A stretch of 37,432 bases of DNA from the NCBI GenBank assembly GCA_038230975.1, contig JBBRMF010000017.1, positions 1 through 37,432 on the forward strand. Reading direction: 5' to 3'. This stretch comes from JANXVV01 sp038230975 (GTDB lineage Bacteria; Planctomycetota; Phycisphaerae; Tepidisphaerales; Tepidisphaeraceae). The position numbers were made by a program, and so were the translations under genes. Below, piece by piece: positions 15,108-23,349 of the stretch (the stretch's first letter is position 1; every line of letters begins with the position of its first letter). The notes below the pieces were generated by a model. It worked only from the letters and a program-made list of their open reading frames with translations. It ran no database searches and had not been told where the DNA came from.

Positions 15108-15884
15108 ATGCTTATACTTTTGACTAACGATGATGGGATTCGACATCCTGGGCTGGTGGCGATGTATCGGGAACTGATCAAACTCGGTGAAGTACACGTG
15201 GTTGCGCCGGAAACGGTGCAGAGTGCGACGGGACATGGCGTGACAATCAGCACGCCATTGTTGACGGATCGGGTGACGGTGGAGGATACGTTCACCGGCA
15301 TCGCGGTCGATGGAAGGCCGGCGGATTGCGTGAAATTGGCAGTGGCAAAGTTGCTGCCGCGGCAGCCGGATCTGGTCATCAGCGGAATCAACAGTGGGGC
15401 GAATGTCGGCATCAATGTGATTTATAGTGGTACCGTGGCGGCGGCGATCGAGGCGGCGTTTCTGGGGCTGCCGAGTATTGCGCTGTCACTGTATCTAAAA
15501 AAAGAAGTGATCACTGATTACAAAGTGGCGGCCAAGCGGGCGATGGGGGTGATCGAGCAAATTCTGGCGGCGGGGTTAACCGCCGGGCAGACGGTCAGCG
15601 TCAATTTGCCCGCGGTGCCAGCGGATCAGCAACCCGCGGGGATTAAGGTGGTTCGTCAGTGCGTGCGGCCGTGGGTCGACAACTACGAGAAACGCCAGGA
15701 TCCGCGCGGGCGCGACTACTACTGGAACAGCAGCATCTTCACGCTTCGCAGCACGGATGAAGATACCGATGTGGCGGCGCTGCGGGATAAATATATCACG
15801 GTGACGCCATTGCAGTTTGATTTAACCAGCTACGCGATGATGCGCGATTGGGGTTCGCGGGAGTGGAAGGTTTCTGTCATTTGA
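15108..15884 (+). CDS. surE: 5'/3'-nucleotidase SurE
   Basis: A 258-residue metal-dependent nucleotidase that removes phosphate from nucleoside 5'- and 3'-monophosphates and short polyphosphates. The start MLILLTNDDGI is the family N-terminus, which rejects the 53-codon in-frame extension upstream that runs through a repeat. Metal ligands are visible as D8 and D9 (TNDDG), S39 (QSATGHG) and N95 (SGINSGANVG). The stretch NVIYSGTVAAAIEAAFLGLPSI follows, as in SurE. The length is normal. The 3' end overlaps the convergent membrane-anchored gene by 8 bases. Confidence 0.95.
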   Translation: MLILLTNDDGIRHPGLVAMYRELIKLGEVHVVAPETVQSATGHGVTISTPLLTDRVTVEDTFTGIAVDGRPADCVKLAVAKLLPRQPDLVISGINSGANVGINVIYSGTVAAAIEAAFLGLPSIALSLYLKKEVITDYKVAAKRAMGVIEQILAAGLTAGQTVSVNLPAVPADQQPAGIKVVRQCVRPWVDNYEKRQDPRGRDYYWNSSIFTLRSTDEDTDVAALRDKYITVTPLQFDLTSYAMMRDWGSREWKVSVI

Positions 15885-16440
15885 TTCTAATAATGTCTTC
15901 AAGTCGTCCAACATCACCCACACCGATTCGCGTGGGCAGGAGGCTCGTGCAGACCCACTTTTGCTGCCGTTTCTGATATTCCATGTTCCAGGTGCTTGGA
16001 ACGGAATCAAAGTCCATGCCCTTGTGATGGCTCGTTACGGAGACCGTCGCGGTGATGACGTTGGGTTCGCGGCGGGTTTCAATTGAATTGACGGTGACGC
16101 CGGTCAGGCCGTAATGACTGGACAGGCGTTTGCCCTGCGCGATGAGTTCATCACCTTCCCAGGTGTAGAGTCGTGTACGGCTGAGATATGGCGTCGCGGC
16201 GGCCCAGTCATTTTTTGAAATCGCGTCCATCAATCCGCGCACATCTTTCTCGACCCGTTTTTCATCGGTTTCGACGGTCATTCTCAGAACAAACAGCAAG
16301 AGCGCGGCGCAGATCATTCCGATGCCGGTGTTTCGCATGCCGTTTTGCTGGCGCTGCAAACCCATGAAGGCTAAGACCACGCCCACGGCGATCAGCAGCA
16401 GAATAAACCAGACGGGCGCATCAAACAGGAGTGACATCAT
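15877..16440 (-). CDS. Membrane-anchored NTF2-like hypothetical protein
   Basis: A 187-residue protein with two N-terminal transmembrane segments (APVWFILLLIAVGVVLAFMGL and GIGMICAALLLFVLRMTV). A soluble domain starting VEKDVRGLMDAISKNDWAAATPYL reads like an NTF2/SnoaL-fold domain: helices followed by strands such as VNSIETRREPNVITATVSVTS. The function is unknown. Two adjacent ATGs are possible; GAGAG is close upstream. The longer frame to 16572 would overlap the start of the divergent Maf gene. The 3' end overlaps surE by 8 bases tail to tail. Confidence 0.62.
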   Translation of the reverse strand: MMSLLFDAPVWFILLLIAVGVVLAFMGLQRQQNGMRNTGIGMICAALLLFVLRMTVETDEKRVEKDVRGLMDAISKNDWAAATPYLSRTRLYTWEGDELIAQGKRLSSHYGLTGVTVNSIETRREPNVITATVSVTSHHKGMDFDSVPSTWNMEYQKRQQKWVCTSLLPTRIGVGDVGRLEDIIRIK

Positions 16441-16550
16441 GGAATCTCTCAACCTTTCCTGACGGGGAGTCCGATAACGAAAGACGACGAACCCGTTTTT
16501 GATCGTCGATAGGCTCACGCTAGCGACACAGGTCGGACACTGCAAATACC

Positions 16551-18500
16551 ATGATTGTTCCTGCCGATTCATCGCTCCGCTTCGTAATGCCCGGGGATGC
16601 GATTTATCTCGATAATATGGCCGCGTTGTGGGCCGTTGATCCCAAGTTGGCGGCCGCGATTGACGCTACGGATGATCGTGAATCCCATCCCTGTGAGCCT
16701 GCAAAATCGGGCGTGCCGACGGTGAGCGTTCGGACCCACGATGGCCGCACGGTCTACCTCCACAGCAAATACGAACCACGGCAGGAAGCCGTGAGCCAGA
16801 TCGAGGCGTTCGCGGCCGAAGAGCGATTCGTCTTTTTCATCCTTGGTTTTGCGCTGGGGTATCACGTCGACGCCCTGGCGGAACGAGCGAGCGAAGAGGC
16901 AATGTTCTGCATCGTCGAACCTGATTTACTCATGCTAAGAACGGCATTTGAGCAACGGGATTTCTCTAAATTGATTGAAAGTGGACGGCTTTTGTTTTTC
17001 ACGCAGTTGGATAAGGCGGATCTATTCGTTCGGCTGTCGATGCATAATGGTTTGCTGTCAGTGGGTTGTGAATTGATTCAGCACGCTTCGAGTCTGCAAC
17101 TTGCGCCGGAGTTTTTCGGGCAGATGACGATTTGGATTGGAGAGCTGCGGGATTACAGCCGCACGGGGTTGAATACGCTCATCATCAATGGCCGTAAAAC
17201 CGCTGAGAACATCACGCGCAATTTAGGCTGGTATGTCGCGTCGCCGAGTTTGTCGCGATTGAAGAATCGATTCAAAGGGCAACCGGCAATTATCGTTTCC
17301 GCCGGACCTTCGCTCCGAAAAAATAAACATCTGTTGAAAGACGCCGAGGGCAAGGCGGTGATCGTGGCGGTGCAGACCACGCTGCAACCTTTGCTTGAAA
17401 TGGGGATCGAGCCGCACTTTGTGACGTCGCTGGATTACCACGAGATATGTGCACGATTTTTTGAGAAACTTCCGGCATCGATTCGTACGGAGTTGATCGC
17501 GGAACCCAAGGCGACGGACAGTATATTCAAGCTGAACCCGGGGCCGTTGACGTTGCTTGGAAATGATTTTGCCGATGGCCTGCTTCATGAGATGAAACTC
17601 GACAAAGCAAAGCTGCCGGCGGGTGCGACGGTGGCGCACCTGGCGTACTACGTGGCGGAACATCTGGGTTGCGACCCGATCATTTTCATTGGGCAGGATT
17701 TGGGATTCAGCGACGGACTGTGTTACACGCCCGGCACGAGTTACGAAGATGTTTGGCGGCCGGAGCTTTCGGAATTCTGCACGGTGGAGATGAAGCAGTG
17801 GGAGCAGATTGTTCGCGATCGGCCCATCCTGCGGCAGATCCCGGATTACCAGGGCCTGCCGATGTACACCGAAGAGCGGCTATTCACTTACCTTCAACAA
17901 TTTGAGCGCGATTTCGGCCGAACCGAAACGCGTATTATCGATGCGACCGAAGGCGGAGCGCTGAAGCGCGGCGCGACGAATATGGCGCTGGCCTCGGCGA
18001 TTCGTGAGTTTTGCACGCAACCGCTGTTAGAGAAATCGGAAGATCATCCGGGGCTTTCGTGGAGCGCGATTGCGACGTGCGTCGATTGCTTGATAAGCCG
18101 CAAGCGGGAGGCGGTTCAGATTGAGGAGATTGCGGGCAAGACGCTGCCGATCTTGGAAGAAATTCGCGATCACCTGGATGACCAGCGGCGTGTGAACAAA
18201 GCGATCGCCCGCGTGGATGTGCTGCGCAGCCGGATGGATCAACTCGGGCGATGTTATGACCTGATCACGCAGTTGACTCAATTTACGGAATTACAGCGGT
18301 TCGAGCAGGATCGAAAAATCGCCGCATCCAGAGTGGCCGGTGTCGATCGGCAACGGCGCCAGGTGGAGCGCGACATCGACAATGTTCGCGGCGTCATGGC
18401 GGCGGCGAATGAGTTTCGAACCCTGATGGATGAAGTCATTGGCAAGCTCAGAATTGAGCATGGCGTTCCGGATGCGACCGTTCAGAAGGAGGCCGCATGA
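16551..18500 (+). CDS. Maf-type (DUF115) motility-associated glycosyltransferase
   Basis: A 649-residue protein of the motility accessory factor family. Maf enzymes transfer nonulosonic acids (sialic, legionaminic or pseudaminic type) from CMP-sugars onto flagellin in the cytoplasm. The N-terminal part (to about 220) has RFVFFILGFALGYHVDAL and AMFCIVEPD, typical of these proteins. The DUF115 core follows, with KGQPAIIVSAGPSLRKN (242-258), AVIVAVQTTLQPLLEMGIEPHFVTSLD and later CDPIIFIGQDLGFSDG. The C-terminal 170 residues are helical and probably coiled. It heads the nonulosonate operon and overlaps the next gene by four bases (ATGA). Codons near 18094-18107 share the 14-mer TAAGCCGCAAGCGG with 7872-7885, a small repeat. 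The start has only a weak Shine-Dalgarno. Confidence 0.86.
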   Translation: MIVPADSSLRFVMPGDAIYLDNMAALWAVDPKLAAAIDATDDRESHPCEPAKSGVPTVSVRTHDGRTVYLHSKYEPRQEAVSQIEAFAAEERFVFFILGFALGYHVDALAERASEEAMFCIVEPDLLMLRTAFEQRDFSKLIESGRLLFFTQLDKADLFVRLSMHNGLLSVGCELIQHASSLQLAPEFFGQMTIWIGELRDYSRTGLNTLIINGRKTAENITRNLGWYVASPSLSRLKNRFKGQPAIIVSAGPSLRKNKHLLKDAEGKAVIVAVQTTLQPLLEMGIEPHFVTSLDYHEICARFFEKLPASIRTELIAEPKATDSIFKLNPGPLTLLGNDFADGLLHEMKLDKAKLPAGATVAHLAYYVAEHLGCDPIIFIGQDLGFSDGLCYTPGTSYEDVWRPELSEFCTVEMKQWEQIVRDRPILRQIPDYQGLPMYTEERLFTYLQQFERDFGRTETRIIDATEGGALKRGATNMALASAIREFCTQPLLEKSEDHPGLSWSAIATCVDCLISRKREAVQIEEIAGKTLPILEEIRDHLDDQRRVNKAIARVDVLRSRMDQLGRCYDLITQLTQFTELQRFEQDRKIAASRVAGVDRQRRQVERDIDNVRGVMAAANEFRTLMDEVIGKLRIEHGVPDATVQKEAA

Positions 18501-20119
18501 TGCATGCCACCGCGATACTTTCGATGCTGCACGAGCCTGCCGGTGAACGAAACAGCGCCACGCGGAAATTTCGCGATCAGCCGGTCCTCTGGTGGACGCT
18601 GGAGCGTCTGCGTCGAGCGAGTTCGGTGGGGCAGGTCGCGATTCTCTGCTGGGAAGATCAACTGCCGGAAGTGCGGCCGATTGCCGAGGATCAGGAAGTA
18701 TATGTACTGGCCAAGGGTCCGCGTTGCGCCGTGCCGACGATGGACGGCGTCACCGCCGCGCGCCGTTGGGCCGATGGGTGGCGAGGCGGACTGTTGCAAA
18801 CCTGCGAGTTTGATCGTGGATTCCATGCACCATGGCTGATCGAGTTGGCACCCAGGCTGTCGGCCGACACGATGGTATTGATCGATCCGTCGGCGGCTTT
18901 GGTTGATCCGACTCTGGTCGACGCGGTTATTCATCATGCGGAATTGAACCCGGATGCACCGCTTGTTTTTTCGCAGGCCGCGCCCGGGTTGTCGGGAGTG
19001 GTGATTCGATTTGATCTGCTGAAGCAACTGGCATCGATCAATGCGCATCCGGGAAAGTTCATTCATTATCAACCTCAGCAACCCTGCCGCGATCCAATCG
19101 GTGAAAAGGCCTGTGCGACTGTTGCAACACCCATAGCCCGTACTTTGCATCGATTTACGCTGGATTCACAGCGGCAGGTGGATCGTTTTGACTTGGCGAC
19201 TTTGCATCTGAATGGTCAATTGATACACACTGATGCCGAAGAGTTGCTGCAATCATTGAATGACAGCGAGCCCTGCGATTCGCTGCCGCGCGAAGTGGTG
19301 TTGGAACTGACGACGCAGCGCGCGACGCGTCCGGTGTTTATGCCGGCGGGGCAACTTGCGATGCGGCGGAAGGATCTGTCCATTGAAATGGCAGAGGAAT
19401 TATTCGAGCAATTGGCGGAAGCGGATGATCTTCGGCTGACATTTGCAGGCGTGGGAGACGCACTGCTCGCGCCGCGCTTTTTCGAGATGGTTCAAGCCGC
19501 CCAGAAAGCTGGAATTGCCGCTATTCATGCCCGCACGGATTTGCTGGAAATGACCCCGGAATTGATCGCCAGACTGGCCGCCTCGCAGGTGGATGTGGTG
19601 TCGATTCAGATCCCGGCGGTGACGGCGAGCACTTATCACAAGGTCATGGGCGTGGACGGGCTCTCACGTGTTTTGGACAACGTCAAAATGTTTGTAGAGC
19701 AGCGCTGGCAGCGTGGGCAAGCCACGCCGATCCTCGTGCCGGTATTCACGAAATGTCGCGAGAATCTCGCGGAGATGGAAGTCTGGTACGACAAATGGCT
19801 GGCGGCGTTGGGCAGCGCGGTTATTACCGGCGCGAACGATTATGCGGGTCAAATTCCCGACCACGCGGTGGCGGACATGGCTCCGCCCAAGCGACGTGCG
19901 TGCGGGCGGTTGGCCTCGCGCATGCATGTGTTGAGCGATGGGAAGATCGTATCCTGTGAGCAGGATGTACTCGGGCGGCAATTGCTCGGAGACCTGTTGG
20001 AGGATCGCGTGGTGGATGTCTGGGCCCAGCGATTTGGCGCGTTGCGATCGGATCATCGGCGCGGCGAGTGGAACAAACATTCACTTTGTGGAGCTTGCCG
20101 CGAATGGCATCGACCTTGA
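18497..20119 (+). CDS. SpsF-like nucleotidyltransferase / pseudo-radical-SAM / SPASM fusion protein
   Basis: A 540-residue fusion. Residues 1-250 resemble an SpsF/cytidylyltransferase GT-A domain (QPVLWWTLERLRRAS, then VLIDPSAALVDPTLVDAVI). Its nucleotide-binding signature is eroded, and the usual DCPL is DPSA. Residues 266-420 follow the radical-SAM barrel pattern: strand VVLELTTQ, then ELFEQLAEADDLRLTFAGVGDALLAPRFFEMVQAAQKAGIAAIHA (about 301-345) and VDVVSIQIPAV. Where CxxxCxxC belongs there is QRATRPVFMP (274-283), with no cysteine. The C-terminus is a SPASM domain with C469, C487, C531 and C534 (HVLSDGKIVSCEQD, LLGDLLEDRVVDVW, LCGACREW). GAAGGAGG precedes the start, which overlaps the Maf stop. 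Its place in the operon suggests a role in sugar activation or flagellin modification, as a cofactor-free or structural protein. Confidence 0.72.
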   Translation: MMHATAILSMLHEPAGERNSATRKFRDQPVLWWTLERLRRASSVGQVAILCWEDQLPEVRPIAEDQEVYVLAKGPRCAVPTMDGVTAARRWADGWRGGLLQTCEFDRGFHAPWLIELAPRLSADTMVLIDPSAALVDPTLVDAVIHHAELNPDAPLVFSQAAPGLSGVVIRFDLLKQLASINAHPGKFIHYQPQQPCRDPIGEKACATVATPIARTLHRFTLDSQRQVDRFDLATLHLNGQLIHTDAEELLQSLNDSEPCDSLPREVVLELTTQRATRPVFMPAGQLAMRRKDLSIEMAEELFEQLAEADDLRLTFAGVGDALLAPRFFEMVQAAQKAGIAAIHARTDLLEMTPELIARLAASQVDVVSIQIPAVTASTYHKVMGVDGLSRVLDNVKMFVEQRWQRGQATPILVPVFTKCRENLAEMEVWYDKWLAALGSAVITGANDYAGQIPDHAVADMAPPKRRACGRLASRMHVLSDGKIVSCEQDVLGRQLLGDLLEDRVVDVWAQRFGALRSDHRRGEWNKHSLCGACREWHRP

Positions 20120-20123
20120 AACG

Positions 20124-20834
20124 ATGAATATCCTCGGCGTCATTCTCGCCCGTGCCGGCAGCGAAGGCTTGCGCGGTAAACACCTCAAGCCATTACTGGG
20201 GAAGCCGGTGATTTCGTACACATTTGATCATGCGCGAGCTGCGCGGCGATTGGGGAAAGTGGTGGTATCGAGCGACTGCTCGACTATTCGCGAGATGGGA
20301 AATACGGAGGGTTTTCAAACAATCGATCGGCCTGAGGAACTTTGTACGAGCGATGCTTCCGTGCAGGATGTGATGCTTCACGCGCTGCGCCACGCGGAAT
20401 CTGAAGGCAACTTTCACGCGGATGGGCTTGTGGTTTTGTACGGCAATGTCCCTGTGCGACGTTCGGGCGTAATCGATCGGGCAATTGAATTATTGGAGAA
20501 AACGGGTTGCGATTCGGTGAGGAGTTTTTGCCCGGTCGGCAAGTGGCACCCCGCGTGGATGGCGAAACTGGATGGCGATCGCGTGATGGCTCTGGAGCCG
20601 GGCAGCATTCATCGGCGACAAAATCTCATGCCACTATTTTTGCACGATGGCGCAGTGGTCGCGGTGTCGCGGAACTCTATGTTGCGTGGCGAAGCGAATC
20701 CCGGTGACCCGCATGCATTTTTCGGAATTGATCGGCGTGGCGTGCGGACTGAAATGGGCGAGACCGTCGAGATCGATCACCTCCGCGATTTGTATTGGGC
20801 CGAAGCGGTATTGCGGGATGCGACGAATTGTTGA
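20124..20834 (+). CDS. neuA: CMP-nonulosonate cytidylyltransferase (NeuA/LegF-like)
   Basis: A 236-residue cytidylyltransferase that would activate a nonulosonic acid with CTP to give the CMP-sugar. The N-terminus GVILARAGSEGLRGKHLKPL is the CTP-binding signature (xARxGSKGxxxKN type, with K replaced by E), followed by LGKPVISYTFDHA, VVVSSDCSTI and the LYGNVPVRRSGVIDRAIELL segment. The length is typical of single-domain enzymes. The start is the ATG four bases after the preceding stop and lacks its own Shine-Dalgarno, so coupling is likely; the longer frame runs back into the preceding gene. Substrate specificity (Neu5Ac or legionaminic acid) cannot be decided from sequence. A perfect 26-bp inverted repeat follows the gene. 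Confidence 0.85.
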   Translation: MNILGVILARAGSEGLRGKHLKPLLGKPVISYTFDHARAARRLGKVVVSSDCSTIREMGNTEGFQTIDRPEELCTSDASVQDVMLHALRHAESEGNFHADGLVVLYGNVPVRRSGVIDRAIELLEKTGCDSVRSFCPVGKWHPAWMAKLDGDRVMALEPGSIHRRQNLMPLFLHDGAVVAVSRNSMLRGEANPGDPHAFFGIDRRGVRTEMGETVEIDHLRDLYWAEAVLRDATNC

Positions 20835-20870
20835 ATGGACGCGCGTATTCGTTCCGGTGAGAGTGAATTT

Positions 20871-20940
20871 GTAGGGTCCGCTTTAGCGGACGGAATATTT
20901 GTCTGTTAGGAGCGATTCCGTCCGCTAAAGCGGACCCTAC
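20871..20940. repeat. Perfect 26-bp inverted repeat (family C pair)
   Basis: Arms 20871-20896 and 20915-20940 are exact reverse complements around an 18-base loop. Each arm is itself centred on the palindrome TCCGCTTTAGCGGA. The 31-base stretch 20913-20943 recurs identically at 35357-35387. The hairpin lies between the neuA- and neuB-like genes and could reduce read-through or stabilise upstream mRNA. Confidence 0.9.
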
Positions 20941-20995
20941 GAAGAACGCTGCGGGATCTTGAGAATAGCAATCAGTCAAATAAGGAGTGGCGAGA

Positions 20996-22054
20996 ATGAG
21001 CGCAAAGCCGTTAATGATGTTTGGCAGATTGGTGGGGCCGGGTGAACCGACGTTGGTGATCGCCGAGATCGGCGTGAACCATGACGGCTCGTTGGCGCGG
21101 GCGTTGGAATTGGTCGATGTGGCAGCGCAGTATCGGGCGGACGCGGTGAAGCTGCAGGTCTTTCGAGCTGATACGCTCATGCACCGCTCGGGTCATTTCG
21201 CGACGTATCAAAGTCAGCGGTGTCATGAGACGGACCCCACGGAGATGCTTCGGAAATATGAATTGTCGTTTGCGGATTTAGAGGCTGTTGTCGAGGCGAT
21301 TCGCGACCGGGGAATGCTTCCGGTGGCGACGCCATTTTCAATTTCTGACATCGCAGTTCTTGGGGAAATGAATTTGCCGGCGGTGAAAATCGCCTCGCCG
21401 GATCTGGTCAATCGACCGCTGTTGCAGCATGCGGCACATTTGCAAAAGCCGCTGTTGTTGTCGACGGGGGCGGCGACGATGGAAGAAGTCGAACAGGCCG
21501 TGGGATGGTTGCGTCATTGGGGCGCGCCGTTTTCGCTTTTGCATTGCGTGAGTAGCTATCCAACGTCGAATCACGATGCGAATCTCTGTTGGATCCCTGA
21601 ATTGGCCGCGCGGTTTGAAGTGCCGATTGGGTATTCGGATCACACGACGGATGGATTGAGTGGGGCGCTGGCCGTGGCGTATGGTGCGTGCATCGTTGAG
21701 AAGCATTTGACCTACGATCGAAATGCCTCCGGGCCGGATCATGCGGCCAGCGCCGACCCGAAACAGTTTGCGGATTATGTGCGCGGGATTCGAACCGCCG
21801 ATCGCTTACGAGGGAAGCCGGGTAAACGCGTGTTGGCCGTGGAGGAAGATGTACGCAAAGTCAGCCGGCAGAGCTTGGTGCTTTGTCGCGCCCTGCGACC
21901 GGGGGACTTGCTGCGTAGCGAAGATTTGATCATCCAGCGACCTGGCACGGGTATCCCGGCTGCCATGAGCGAACGCGTTGTGGGTCGCAAGATTCTTCGG
22001 TCGTTGGAAGCGGGGACTCTGCTTCAATGGGACATGCTTTCCGATGCCGCGTAA
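20996..22054 (+). CDS. neuB: N-acetylneuraminate/legionaminate synthase (NeuB family)
   Basis: A 352-residue sialic-acid-type synthase that condenses phosphoenolpyruvate with an N-acetylhexosamine (ManNAc or a 2,4-diacetamido analogue). The TIM barrel starts with LVIAEIGVNHDGSL. It has VKLQVFRADTLM, ATPFS, VKIASPDL, a metal-binding LLHCVSSYPT, IGYSDHT and EKHLTYDRNASGPDHAAS. Residues about 290-352 form the antifreeze-like SAF domain (LVLCRALRPGDLLRSEDLI, RPGTGIPA). AAGGAG sits eight bases before the ATG, which decides against the GTG three codons upstream. Its end overlaps the neuC-like gene by 11 bases. No PseB/C/G/H genes are visible, arguing for a sialic/legionaminic rather than a pseudaminic product. 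Confidence 0.93.
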   Translation: MSAKPLMMFGRLVGPGEPTLVIAEIGVNHDGSLARALELVDVAAQYRADAVKLQVFRADTLMHRSGHFATYQSQRCHETDPTEMLRKYELSFADLEAVVEAIRDRGMLPVATPFSISDIAVLGEMNLPAVKIASPDLVNRPLLQHAAHLQKPLLLSTGAATMEEVEQAVGWLRHWGAPFSLLHCVSSYPTSNHDANLCWIPELAARFEVPIGYSDHTTDGLSGALAVAYGACIVEKHLTYDRNASGPDHAASADPKQFADYVRGIRTADRLRGKPGKRVLAVEEDVRKVSRQSLVLCRALRPGDLLRSEDLIIQRPGTGIPAAMSERVVGRKILRSLEAGTLLQWDMLSDAA

Positions 22055-23198
22055 TCGTACTTCATGCAGGCGTGTTTGTTTCGTCACCGGAACGCGCGCG
22101 GAATTTGGGTTGATGACATCGACGCTGCGCGCGATGCGGCAATCGGCCGGCACGGAGTTTCAGTTGGTCGTCACCGGGATGCATCTCAATCCGAACCATG
22201 GTCAAAGCATCAGGCAGGTTGAAAAAGAAGGATGGAAGATCGACGCCGCCGTGCCGTGGGCGATCGACGCGAATACACCGGCGCTAGTGGCGGCGGCAAC
22301 GGGCCGGGCGATTGCGGGGCTCGCCAAAGTGTTCGAGGAATTGGACACACAAATCGTGCTGGTGGTCGGGGATCGCGTTGAGGCACTTGCCGCAGCGACG
22401 GCGGGGAACCTGAGTGGGCGAGTTGTCGCGCACGTTCATGGAGGAGATCGGGCATTAGGGCAGGTGGATGATTCACTTCGGCATGCAATCACCAAGCTGG
22501 CGCATCTTCACTTTCCGGCCACGGTACAAAGTGCCGAGCGGATTCGGAAGCTGGGGGAAGACCGTTGGCGGATTCATCGTGTGGGGTCGCCGGGGATTGA
22601 CGGGATCGTTCAATCCGCAACGCCGCGTAACGGGATTTTCAAAACGTATGGTTTAGTGCCGGGCTCATTCGCGATTGTGGTATTGCACCCGACGGTGACT
22701 GATGACCTTCACGAGGCCCATCGAGCGAAAATGGTTTTGTGGGCGGTTCGAGTTGCGGGGATTAAATTGGTTATTGCGATTGCGCCGAACAATGATCCGG
22801 GCTCGAACGGGATCCTGCGGTGTTGGGACAGTGACGAGTTGGGTTTGCAATTTCACCGGGATCTGCCGCGCGCGGATTTCCTGGGGCTGCTTCGCGATGC
22901 GGCGGTGTTGGTGGGGAACAGTTCGAGCGGGATTATCGAAGCCGCTAGTTTCGGCACGCCGGTGATTGATATTGGTGATCGGCAGGAGGGACGCGAGCGC
23001 GGGCCTAACGTGAAAAACGTGCCGTTTAAAATTGAAACGATGCGTAAGGTGATTGGGGCCGTGTGGAAGAATGGTACGCCCATCCGCTTTGCCAATCGCA
23101 ATGTGTATGGAGCGGGCGCGACGGGGAAAAAGATTGCCAGTGTCTTGTCGACCGTGGCGATCAACGAGCGATTGCTGCGGAAGTTGATTGTGTATTAG
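22044..23198 (+). CDS. neuC: UDP-N-acetylglucosamine 2-epimerase, hydrolysing (NeuC/LegG family)
   Basis: A 384-residue enzyme that would convert a UDP-HexNAc to free ManNAc (or the diacetamido analogue) and UDP, the precursor step before NeuB. Family motifs are VCFVTGTRAEFGLM (N-terminus), LVVTGMHL, VVGDRVEALAAA, VVAHVHGGDRALGQVD, LHPTVTDD and VLVGNSSSGIIEAASFGTPVIDIGDRQEGR. The ATG inside the last codons of neuB is chosen because the homologous region starts a few residues later; the overlap implies translational coupling. The length fits the family. After it comes a GTAC-centred palindrome and the HEAT-repeat gene. Confidence 0.92.
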   Translation: MPRNRTSCRRVCFVTGTRAEFGLMTSTLRAMRQSAGTEFQLVVTGMHLNPNHGQSIRQVEKEGWKIDAAVPWAIDANTPALVAAATGRAIAGLAKVFEELDTQIVLVVGDRVEALAAATAGNLSGRVVAHVHGGDRALGQVDDSLRHAITKLAHLHFPATVQSAERIRKLGEDRWRIHRVGSPGIDGIVQSATPRNGIFKTYGLVPGSFAIVVLHPTVTDDLHEAHRAKMVLWAVRVAGIKLVIAIAPNNDPGSNGILRCWDSDELGLQFHRDLPRADFLGLLRDAAVLVGNSSSGIIEAASFGTPVIDIGDRQEGRERGPNVKNVPFKIETMRKVIGAVWKNGTPIRFANRNVYGAGATGKKIASVLSTVAINERLLRKLIVY

Positions 23199-23230
23199 AA
23201 CGCGATTCAGTTTGATGTCGCGCGACGACT

Positions 23231-23256
23231 CCCTCCCCCGGAGTACCGGGAGAGGG
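23231..23256. repeat. GTAC-centred palindromic repeat (family A)
   Basis: CCCTCCCCCGG-AGTA-CCGGGAGAGGG, 11-bp arms with one mismatch, between the neuC-like stop and the HEAT-repeat start. It could form a hairpin in the operon mRNA. Confidence 0.8.
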
Positions 23257-23349
23257 GGGACAGGAAATATTTTTCAATCGCAACTGAGCTTTAGTAAAGC
23301 GGATTCCCTTCAAGTCAGCGTGGCTCAGCGTCCGATAATCTATCAAGAG

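Noticed and set aside
20677..21180. A minus-strand ORF over the neuA-neuB gap containing FVGSALADGI
   Set aside because: The phrase is the translation of the family C repeat; the rest is antisense to neuB.
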